Assembly: GCF_030068445.1 (NCBI RefSeq)
Contig: NZ_JAQPOK010000014.1
Location: 1-40,688, forward strand
From: Roseofilum halophilum BLCC-M91
GTDB lineage: Bacteria; Cyanobacteriota; Cyanobacteriia; Cyanobacteriales; Desertifilaceae
Direction: 5' to 3'
Length of the DNA stretch: 40,688 nucleotides
In this document: positions 1 to 7,067 of the stretch, one piece after another
Position numbering within the stretch: position 1 is the first letter of the stretch
How the letters are laid out: every line of letters begins with the position of its first letter
Notes under the pieces: model-generated
Database searches by the model: none
Seen by the model: the letters and a program-made list of their open reading frames with translations, nothing else
What the model was told of the DNA's origin: nothing
Program-made: the position numbers and the translations under genes

Positions 1-97
1 ATATTTACAGGCATGTATGTGTAGTCAAATAAGTTATGTCCATTGGCTACCCAAGTTGATCTTTTTTTGACGAAATCGCCCGATCGCCGGTGTAGTG

Positions 98-113
98 TGT
101 CTAATTTTAGACA
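98..113. repeat. 16-bp perfect inverted repeat
   Basis: TGTCTAA and TTAGACA arms are separated by TT. The palindrome lies upstream of the first xisH remnant and could be an operator or a small hairpin. Nothing else in the first 120 bases was recognised. Confidence 0.4.
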
Positions 114-119
114 TGCTAC

Positions 120-206
120 GGATGCCGTTCAACACTTCTGGAAAATAACATCAAGCTAATCATTGTGGATACCGACAAAGAGGTTATTACAAAATGGATA
201 AATTAG
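120..206 (+). pseudogene. xisH: Decayed xisH 3' end (remnant)
   Basis: An open stretch ending in TAG at 204-206 translates to a tail (KLIIVDTDKEVITKWIN) that matches the C-terminus of the intact XisH further on (SLLVVDLNQEEIIQWTN). No start and no PD-(D/E)XK core remain upstream, so only about the last 20 to 28 codons survive. As in the intact pair, the end of xisH overlaps the first codons of the following xisI (ATG at 194). This suggests an ancestral xisH-xisI pair that lost the xisH body while xisI stayed intact. The left boundary is approximate. Confidence 0.6.
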
Positions 207-535
207 AACACTATCGTTCATTAGTTCAGTCAATTTTAACTGAATACGATCGCCTTTTTTCCCAAGCTTGCCCTAATGAGGTAGAAATGCTATTAGCATT
301 CGACAAAGATAGAGATCAATATCTGTGGTTTCAAGTGGGTTGGACACCAGAGGAAAGAGTTAAGGGAATTTCCGTTCATATTCAGATTAAAAATGAGAAA
401 ATTTATATTGAAGAAGATTGGACAGAGGAAGGTATTGCGACTGAGCTATTGAGGGAAGGTGTACCGAAAGAAGATATTGTACTGGCGTTCCATGCTCCAG
501 AAACTCGGAAGTTTACGGAGTTCGCGATCGCCTAA
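194..535 (+). CDS. xisI: XisI family protein (copy 1)
   Basis: A 113-residue protein of the XisI family, named after the factor needed with XisH and XisF for excision of the Anabaena fdxN element. Most homologues, probably this one too, are not linked to an excisable element and their biochemical role is unsettled. The length is full for the family. The C-terminal half carries the family hallmark (KIYIEEDWTEEGIATELL, then PKEDIVLAFHAPETRKFTEF). The stop lies in a HIP1 site. The start overlaps the end of a decayed xisH. Over the last 50 residues it is almost identical to copy 2, while the first 63 residues are only roughly 40-45% identical, which hints at gene conversion of the 3' half or very uneven constraint. 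Confidence 0.9.
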   Translation: MDKLEHYRSLVQSILTEYDRLFSQACPNEVEMLLAFDKDRDQYLWFQVGWTPEERVKGISVHIQIKNEKIYIEEDWTEEGIATELLREGVPKEDIVLAFHAPETRKFTEFAIA

Positions 536-539
536 CCCT

Positions 540-590
540 TGACACTCAATGGGATAGGGAGAATGGGGAGAGGGGTGTGGGGGCGATCGC
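540..590. repeat. Post-xisI repeat, copy A
   Basis: The sequence after xisI copy 1 begins with TGACACT and ends in a 30-base G-rich block (561-590) finishing in GCGATCGC. The same 30 bases occur at 1882-1911 after xisI copy 3, also preceded by TGACACT. The two copies differ by an indel of about 9 bases in the middle. The repeat indicates duplication of an xisI-plus-downstream unit. Confidence 0.7.
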
Positions 591-596
591 CTTTGC

Positions 597-602
597 TATA
601 AT
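597..602 (+). promoter_or_regulatory. Putative -10 box for xisH
   Basis: A perfect TATAAT lies 32 bases before the xisH start, followed by a strong AGGAGG ribosome site at 627-632. No convincing -35 box is visible, because the preceding bases are the G-rich repeat. Confidence 0.4.
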
Positions 603-634
603 ACCAGTATCCTCAACTCACATATAGGAGGAAA

Positions 635-1051
635 ATGCCAGCCAAAGACACTTACCATGATGCTGTCAAAAATGCTTTAATCAAGGATGGTTGGACAATC
701 ACTGCCGATCCTTATCCTATTAAATACGAAGAAGTTAAATTAGTTGCCGATCTTGCTAGTGAAAAAACCATTGCTGCCACTAGACAAGAACGCCAAATCG
801 TAATTGAAATCAAAAGTTTTTTCAGTCGTTCTCCGATGCGGGAATTTGAGACAGCATTAGGTCAATACTTGATTTACAAAACTTTCCTTTCCATTAATCA
901 ACCTAACTATCAAATTTACCTAGCTATTGGCAAAGATATTTATCAAAGGTTTTTTGAGCAAGTAGCGATTCAACTCATTCTTCAAACCTATCACATCTCA
1001 TTGTTAGTTGTCGATCTGAATCAAGAGGAAATTATCCAATGGACAAACTAA
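635..1051 (+). CDS. xisH: XisH family protein (PD-(D/E)XK-like)
   Basis: A 138-residue XisH family protein, full length. The fold is a PD-(D/E)XK nuclease-like core: Asp39 in KLVADLAS and Glu58-x-Lys60 in IVIEIKSF fit the catalytic pattern, so nuclease-type activity is possible although the family's enzymatic role is not firmly established. The start ATG follows AGGAGG closely. Its stop overlaps the start of the next xisI by 13 bases, the usual arrangement for this pair, implying translational coupling and a shared complex. It is the only intact xisH among the three xisI genes here. Confidence 0.9.
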   Translation: MPAKDTYHDAVKNALIKDGWTITADPYPIKYEEVKLVADLASEKTIAATRQERQIVIEIKSFFSRSPMREFETALGQYLIYKTFLSINQPNYQIYLAIGKDIYQRFFEQVAIQLILQTYHISLLVVDLNQEEIIQWTN

Positions 1052-1380
1052 TCGGCTATCAAACCCTGATCAAAAATATTTTAACCGAGTACGATCGCAT
1101 TTCTGCACAAGTCCCCGATCCAGATATTGATGAGATTTTAATGTTTGATGATGAAAGAAATCAATATCTCTGGTTTAATATTGGTTGGAAAGATGGTAGA
1201 AGAATTAAAGCGGTTTCTGTTTATGTAAGAGTCAAAAATGAGAAAATATACATAGAAGAAGATTGGACAGAGGAAGGAATTGCAACTGAGTTACTGAGGG
1301 AAGGTGTACCGAAAGAAGATATTGTGCTGGCGTTTCATTCCCCCGAAACTCGGAAGTTTACGGAGTTTGCGATCGCCTAA
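1039..1380 (+). CDS. xisI: XisI family protein (copy 2)
   Basis: A 113-residue XisI protein that overlaps the intact xisH by 13 bases. The C-terminal half again shows NEKIYIEEDWTEEGIATELL and EDIVLAFHSPETRKFTEFAI. It differs from copy 1 by only a couple of residues over the last 50, but widely before that. It probably works with the XisH encoded just upstream, as in the known xisH-xisI pair. The role in this genome is not known, and no fdxN element or xisF recombinase is present in the window. Confidence 0.9.
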   Translation: MDKLIGYQTLIKNILTEYDRISAQVPDPDIDEILMFDDERNQYLWFNIGWKDGRRIKAVSVYVRVKNEKIYIEEDWTEEGIATELLREGVPKEDIVLAFHSPETRKFTEFAIA

Positions 1381-1536
1381 ACCCTACCAGACTATGAAAT
1401 TTATCTGGCAATTAAAGATACTATTCACAAAAACTTCTTTAGCCGAGAATCTATTCAGGAAGTAACCAAACTAAACCAACTCTGTTTGATTGTGGTTGAT
1501 ATGGATAAAGAGGAAATCGTAGCATGGAAAGACTAG
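1381..1536 (+). pseudogene. xisH: Truncated xisH (C-terminal 51 codons)
   Basis: Directly after the stop of xisI copy 2, in the same frame and without a start codon, the sequence reads as the last third of XisH: DYEIYLAIKDTIHKNFF, then LNQLCLIVVDMDKEEIVAW, ending in TAG at 1534-1536. It aligns with residues about 91-138 of the intact XisH. The catalytic Asp and Glu-x-Lys region is missing. Its end overlaps the start of xisI copy 3 (ATG at 1524), preserving the original junction. The junction at 1380/1381 looks like a deletion endpoint that removed the 5' two thirds of a former xisH. Confidence 0.75.
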
Positions 1537-1865
1537 AACATTATCGTTGCTCAATTAAGAAAATTTTGACTGAGTATCATGAATGGGTCTCTGGTTCATC
1601 TCATCTAGACCGAGAAAGTTGCTTAGTATTTGATGAAGATCATGACCATTATCTTTGGATATTTATGGCATGGGAAGAAAAGAAAAAAATCAGAAATATT
1701 CACGCTCATATTCGGATTAAAAATGAGAAAATTTATCTTGAAGAAGATTGGACAGAGGAAGGTATTGCCAATGAACTATTAAGGGAAGGTATCTCAAAAG
1801 AGGAAATTGTGTTAGCGTTTCACGAGCCAGAAAGTCGCAAGTTTACGGAATTTGCGATCGCCTAA
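1524..1865 (+). CDS. xisI: XisI family protein (copy 3)
   Basis: A third 113-residue XisI. It is more diverged than copies 1 and 2 but keeps RIKNEKIYLEEDWTEEGIA and LAFHEPESRKFTEFAIA. The start overlaps the end of a truncated xisH, so translation may now depend on read-through from copy 2 or on a weak local site. The reading frame is intact and of full length, which argues that it is still selected despite losing its partner. Downstream is a repeat shared with the region after copy 1. Confidence 0.88.
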   Translation: MERLEHYRCSIKKILTEYHEWVSGSSHLDRESCLVFDEDHDHYLWIFMAWEEKKKIRNIHAHIRIKNEKIYLEEDWTEEGIANELLREGISKEEIVLAFHEPESRKFTEFAIA

Positions 1866-1869
1866 ACTG

Positions 1870-1911
1870 TGACACTGACTAGAATGGGGAGAGGGGTGTG
1901 GGGGCGATCGC
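1870..1911. repeat. Post-xisI repeat, copy B
   Basis: Second copy of the repeat at 540-590: TGACACT followed by the same 30-base G-rich block ending in a HIP1 site (1882-1911). Confidence 0.7.
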
Positions 1912-1963
1912 TATGTTAGGAGGGTGCTTTAGGAGAGTATACTTTGTTAGAATACCCGTATCT

Positions 1964-1990
1964 GTAGGGGCGGGTTTCAAACTCGCTGTT
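1964..1990. repeat. Half of a dispersed GTAGGGGCGGGTTT palindrome
   Basis: The left arm GTAGGGGCGGGTTTCAAAC is intact, but the right arm has decayed (TCGCTGTT instead of CCGCCCCTAC). A perfect copy of the same palindrome lies at 8242-8270. This one sits between xisI copy 3 and the deaminase gene. Confidence 0.55.
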
Positions 1991-2020
1991 ATTTGAATTG
2001 ACTATATATTCAAAAAATAA

Positions 2021-3046
<1,026 letters not shown>

Positions 3047-3139
3047 AACAGAATCGAGCCTCTAAAGGTTCTTGTGCCCCTCGTACCCTCATTCATGGTA
3101 TCCTGAGCCAAGATTATCTGTTTCGGTTTCCATCCCCCT

Positions 3140-3670
3140 ATGGCACTGTTAGATTCAAAAGGTCGGTTATTTGGCAAGCTCTCCATTCTCGATCTCGGCG
3201 CTCTCGTCGTTATTGGCCTAGTCTTATTCGGTATTTTCTTCTATCCAGGAACCTCTGGATCGGTTGCCCAAGTGGGAGTGACCACCCAACCCGTAGAAGT
3301 GGATGTCATAGTCCGGGGATTAAGCGTGCGGAGTCCAGAAGATTTAGTTCAAGAATTCCGAGACACTCAGACAACTAATATTGTCATCCGGAATCAACCC
3401 TATGGAAGCGTAACGGTTAAATCCGTAGAACCCTTAGAACGTCGGGTAATTGTTCCTCAACCGGATGGTACAGTCAAAGGATTGAGCGATCCGAGGCCAG
3501 AAAGTGAATTTTCCCTCGATATGTTAATGACCCTGACCGGAAATGCCCAAATTACTGATAATGGCGTAGTGTTGGGAAATAGTAAGCTTAAAATTGGTAC
3601 TCCCGTGGAGCTAGAAGGATTTACTTATAACTTTAATGGCAGTGTGATAGAAGTTCGCGTTCTGGAATAA
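3140..3670 (+). CDS. DUF4330 family membrane-anchored protein
   Basis: A 176-residue protein of the cyanobacterial DUF4330 type. After a short charged start (LLDSKGRLFGKLSILDLG) there is one membrane helix (about residues 20-38, ALVVIGLVLFGIFFYP), then a beta-rich domain expected outside the cytoplasmic membrane. Full length for the family; function unknown. It follows the deaminase by about 93 bases on the same strand, so co-transcription is possible. It converges with the large gene that ends at 3715. No clear terminator lies in the 44-base gap. Confidence 0.8.
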   Translation: MALLDSKGRLFGKLSILDLGALVVIGLVLFGIFFYPGTSGSVAQVGVTTQPVEVDVIVRGLSVRSPEDLVQEFRDTQTTNIVIRNQPYGSVTVKSVEPLERRVIVPQPDGTVKGLSDPRPESEFSLDMLMTLTGNAQITDNGVVLGNSKLKIGTPVELEGFTYNFNGSVIEVRVLE

Positions 3671-3714
3671 TCTCTAGTCCCTTCACAACCAGAGTCCCAG
3701 AGATACACAGAGGA

Positions 3715-6700
3715 TTAATCAAACTGTGGAGGTAAATCCGCAGGAGATAAGCCATCGGGTTCTGCGGGTAAGGGTTGCTCCCTTGGAGCAGAGGACGGGG
3801 TTTCAGACGGAGGAGGCAGGACGGTTTCAATCACTAAGGTGCGTTGTAATTTTTGCCCGGTTCCCCCCGTAACGGTTAAGGTCAGGGTTTCTTGTCCCGG
3901 TTGGGGACTAATGGGATAAGCAAGCGTGCCGGTTAAGGGGACTGTGCCCGGTGACGGGAGTAATTCGACACGGGTATCGGGGCCGCCCATGACACTCCAG
4001 GCTAAATTAAGGGGGTTGGGTCTCTCGTCCGGTTGCAGCGTCACCACCACCCGCAGGGGGGCAGATTCTCCATTTACGGTAAAGTTGGTAAGGGCTAGGG
4101 GATAGGTGCGCGGTACAATTTCAATCACTTCTGTTTGTTGGCGATCGTTGACCTCTGAGGGGTTTTGTTGACTGATGGTGCTGACTTCAAAGATGTATTC
4201 TCCCCCTTGACGGGCGGATGTGGGGACATTTTGACAAATCAAACGTCCAGCTAGAATGCAATAGGGTTGTAGGGCATTAGGGATGCCGCTATCAAACCGA
4301 TAACGGCGGGCTGGAACCCTGGCAATTCCACTGGTATCCCGACCGATGATGCGGAGTTCTTGCAGTTGCTGGGCGTTTTCAATTTCCCAAGAGAGTAAAA
4401 TTTCTTCCCCTTGGTCTTCCCTGTAGGTGGGTTGCCCCGATCGCAGTTGCAAGATTTGCGGCGAGGGTGGGGGAGGAGGCGGCAGTAGGGCAATAGTGGC
4501 GGTGGTTTCGGTTTGGGTGATTTCTCCGCTTCCCCCTTTGGGAATGACACCGAGTTCAAATTGATAGTCACCGCTTTGGGAGAGGGGGAGGGTTACATTC
4601 CGACAGCGCAGTTGATTGACTTGCTCGAATATCTCACAAATAGGGTTGAGCGGTTCGGGGATAGCTTGCTCGGAGTCGAAGGGCTTGTCCTGAGCGGAGT
4701 CGAAGGAAAAGCGCATTTCTGGCATGGCAACAAAGCCTTGAGCCGATCGCCCCTTTAAGACGATCTCTTGGATTTGATCGGGATTGGCGATCGCCCAATC
4801 AAGCTGTATTTGTTCTCCTCTGGCGATTTCATAACTCGGCTGGGTAGGCTGAAATTCGATAATTTTGGGCGGTTCTGGCGGTTTAATTTCAATCACATCC
4901 GCAAGGGCAGTTCGGGCTTCTCCTTCAATGCGCGAATCGGGAATAACGGTGAGTTCAAAGATATAACGGCCAAATTCGTCTACGGTTACGGGAACGCCGT
5001 CACAGCTTAAGGTCTGATTGTCAAAACTACAATACTTGCGCCACTCATCGGGGAGTCCAGATTGCAGATCGGTACGCTGTTCCTCACTATTGACGACTCC
5101 ATCCGGGTTACGCCCGATCCAACCCAATTCGGCGATCGCACTGGGATTGCTGATTTTCCAGCTTAATTCAATGGTGTGGGTTGTGTCATTTCCGGTAGAA
5201 TTTCCCGTGGTAGGGGCGGGTTCACCGAGATCTTGGTTAGAAGACGATACGGCTGGTGAACCCGCCCTTACAGAACCTGGTTGTACCGCATCGGGTTGTG
5301 CCAATGTAGCCTTAAATTCGAGGATTTCCGGTAGGGGAATGGGGGCGATCGCGATCGTATTAGTTTTGGCGATAATGGGAGCAACCTGCGATCGCTTGGC
5401 AGTCACCTTTAACTCAAAAATATAATCCCCTGGTTCGCGGGCATCCGTGCGAATATTGCGACAGACTAAAGTCCGCCAAGAGCGCGTACAAAACTCCTGC
5501 AAACTTTCCGGTAATCCTCGGCTCAGATCGTAGGAAACCGGAATACTCGTTACATTACCATTAGGCGATCGCCCCAAAATCTGCAAACTCTGAATTTGCC
5601 GAGCATTGCCAATTTCCCAATTCAGATAAATAAAATCATCATTAGCCGCCGCATAGGACGGAGCAACCGAATTAAAGTCCTCAATTCTAGGCGGTGCAGG
5701 TGGCTTAAAAAACAGCCACCACAAGGCAAAAATCAATAACCCCAACACCCCCAACCCAGCTAAAATCGCTAACAGCAATTGCCACCAAGGCCGAGCTTGC
5801 CACAGAAACGTCCCCTCAATTCGATCCGTCGGTAAGGGAAGTTGATAATCATCCGTCAGTTCCAGATAAAAATTAAGGGTGCGTCCCTCACCCAACAAGG
5901 GTCTGCGCCACCAGGGGCCAGGTTTTGCATCGATATCGACCTGCCATTGCGTCCCCCGATCCAATTTCAGGCGATCGGGATTTAATTCATACACACAAAC
6001 CGGCCGTTCCTGGTCTTCCCGAATCGTAAGGCGCAATTGTCGCAGGGTATTCCCCTCATTATTTAAGCGCAACTGAAATAGGGCCGCCTCCCGACTCACC
6101 TTACCCACCAATGTCCGCAAATCATACCGCAAATCATACCGAGGCAAAACCTCGATATAGACCAGATCCAATAACAGCAAATCCGGGTTATTTTCCCCCA
6201 TTAAGCGCAGAGTCGGTAAATAACGGCCCGCTTTCGTATCCGGGGGAAAGCGAAACTCTAGGGTAACTTCTCCCTTAGCTCCTGGGTTGAGGGCCAAATT
6301 ATCAGGAATAACCACCAAACCCAACTCATTAATCCCTTCTGGATAATGGACTTCCCACCAAGACTCCGGTAAATCGGTACAACTGAGGCGAAAGCGATCG
6401 ACCCGGTTAGAGCGATTATGCACCAAAACCGTCACGATCAGGGATTGTCCCAGTTCTAGAGGGGCTGGTTTTTCGGGGGAGGTAACGGGAGTCAGGGCAA
6501 ATGTGGGGTCATTGGACTGAACCGCTTCTTGAATGGGGGGCAGGACTTGGAGCGTCGCTTGGTGACGGATGGGGGTTTCTTCGGGATAATGCTTGGGTGC
6601 ATCAATCACCAGCAAGTAGGTATACTGACCAGGAATTGCTTCTACGGGAATGGGAAAGGAAAAGACCACCTCGCTGCTGCTTCCCCCACTGAGGGCAAAC

Positions 6701-6924
6701 CGTTCATAGGGGTTGGGACACCAAGTTTTAAGCACTCCTGAAGAATCATCAATAAACAGATCGATAATTGCCCCTTGAAATCCTTGATTACCAATCGTTA
6801 CCCGCAATTCAAAGGTTTCCCCAGCCGAAATGACACTATCTCCTGATGGGTTGGTAATCACGCTCAGGGATTGACTTCCATTAGATCTTTGGTCATTGGT
6901 ACTGGGTAATTGGTAATTAGTCAT
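3715..6924 (-). CDS. Single-pass membrane protein with Cys-pair beta repeats
   Basis: A 1069-residue protein of unrecognised family. Residues about 20-375 are beta-rich and resemble Ig-like/NEW3/CARDB modules (AGETFELRVTIGNQG, LNPGAKGEVTLEF). One membrane helix follows (about 382-406). Then come four repeats of roughly 120-150 residues beginning near 411, 531, 685 and 821, each opening with a P-x-I-x-x-F/L motif and carrying a Cys pair 9-11 residues apart (C479/C488, C632/C641, C763/C774, C889/C897). A last beta domain and a Pro-rich tail end the protein. There is no cleavable signal peptide. Paired Cys suggest that the C-terminal half is in the periplasm. The neighbour upstream has the same N-terminal plan. 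Two dispersed repeats are inserted in frame (at 4671-4706 and 5211-5270). The first dozen residues derive from heptamer repeat DNA, so the true start may lie further in. Confidence 0.8.
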   Translation of the reverse strand: MTNYQLPSTNDQRSNGSQSLSVITNPSGDSVISAGETFELRVTIGNQGFQGAIIDLFIDDSSGVLKTWCPNPYERFALSGGSSSEVVFSFPIPVEAIPGQYTYLLVIDAPKHYPEETPIRHQATLQVLPPIQEAVQSNDPTFALTPVTSPEKPAPLELGQSLIVTVLVHNRSNRVDRFRLSCTDLPESWWEVHYPEGINELGLVVIPDNLALNPGAKGEVTLEFRFPPDTKAGRYLPTLRLMGENNPDLLLLDLVYIEVLPRYDLRYDLRTLVGKVSREAALFQLRLNNEGNTLRQLRLTIREDQERPVCVYELNPDRLKLDRGTQWQVDIDAKPGPWWRRPLLGEGRTLNFYLELTDDYQLPLPTDRIEGTFLWQARPWWQLLLAILAGLGVLGLLIFALWWLFFKPPAPPRIEDFNSVAPSYAAANDDFIYLNWEIGNARQIQSLQILGRSPNGNVTSIPVSYDLSRGLPESLQEFCTRSWRTLVCRNIRTDAREPGDYIFELKVTAKRSQVAPIIAKTNTIAIAPIPLPEILEFKATLAQPDAVQPGSVRAGSPAVSSSNQDLGEPAPTTGNSTGNDTTHTIELSWKISNPSAIAELGWIGRNPDGVVNSEEQRTDLQSGLPDEWRKYCSFDNQTLSCDGVPVTVDEFGRYIFELTVIPDSRIEGEARTALADVIEIKPPEPPKIIEFQPTQPSYEIARGEQIQLDWAIANPDQIQEIVLKGRSAQGFVAMPEMRFSFDSAQDKPFDSEQAIPEPLNPICEIFEQVNQLRCRNVTLPLSQSGDYQFELGVIPKGGSGEITQTETTATIALLPPPPPPSPQILQLRSGQPTYREDQGEEILLSWEIENAQQLQELRIIGRDTSGIARVPARRYRFDSGIPNALQPYCILAGRLICQNVPTSARQGGEYIFEVSTISQQNPSEVNDRQQTEVIEIVPRTYPLALTNFTVNGESAPLRVVVTLQPDERPNPLNLAWSVMGGPDTRVELLPSPGTVPLTGTLAYPISPQPGQETLTLTVTGGTGQKLQRTLVIETVLPPPSETPSSAPREQPLPAEPDGLSPADLPPQFD
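4671..4706. repeat. Dispersed CGGAGTCGAAGG repeat inside a gene
   Basis: The 12-base unit CGGAGTCGAAGG occurs twice (4671-4682 and 4695-4706) around CTTGTCCTGAG. On the coding (minus) strand it reads FDSAQDKPFDSE. The block CCTGAGCGGAGTCGAAGG (4689-4706) is nearly identical to 7043-7060. It lies in the third Cys-pair repeat of the 1069-residue protein, where the sister repeats have no such stretch. Confidence 0.75.
5211..5270. repeat. Dispersed inverted repeat inside a gene
   Basis: Arms TAGGGGCGGGTTCACC (5211-5226) and GGTGAACCCGCCCTTA (5255-5270) pair with one mismatch across a 28-base loop. On the coding strand the element encodes VRAGSPAVSSSNQDLGEPAP, which falls in a linker of the second Cys-pair repeat. 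The arm sequence is related to the palindrome at 8242-8270. Confidence 0.75.
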
Positions 6925-6925
6925 A

Positions 6926-7020
6926 TCAATTAAAAATTAAAAATTAAAAATTAAAAAATTTGATACTAGCCATCCCCGTGTCTCCGTGTCTGTGCGTCCC
7001 CGTGTCCCCCCACTCCCCCA
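6926..7020. repeat. Low-complexity heptamer tracts
   Basis: Tandem AATTAAA-like heptamers run from about 6929 to 6960. A C-rich series of CCCCGTGTCTCCGTGTC-like units follows to about 7020. These separate the two large minus-strand genes. No gene is seen here. Confidence 0.6.
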
Positions 7021-7025
7021 TTCCT

Positions 7026-7064
7026 GTGCCCTTCGAGTGTGCCCTGAGCGAAGTCGAAGGGCAC
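7026..7064. repeat. REP-like inverted repeat
   Basis: Perfect 11-base arms GTGCCCTTCGA and TCGAAGGGCAC flank a 17-base loop containing CCTGAGCGAAG. It lies immediately downstream of the WD40 gene ending at 7068. It could act as a weak terminator or mRNA stabiliser between the two genes. The same core occurs inside the next gene at 4689-4706. Confidence 0.7.
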
Positions 7065-7067
7065 ACT

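Noticed and set aside
4513-5425. Plus-strand open frames opposite the Cys-repeat gene
   Set aside because: They are antisense to a long gene with clear internal protein repeats and show no protein-like pattern of their own.
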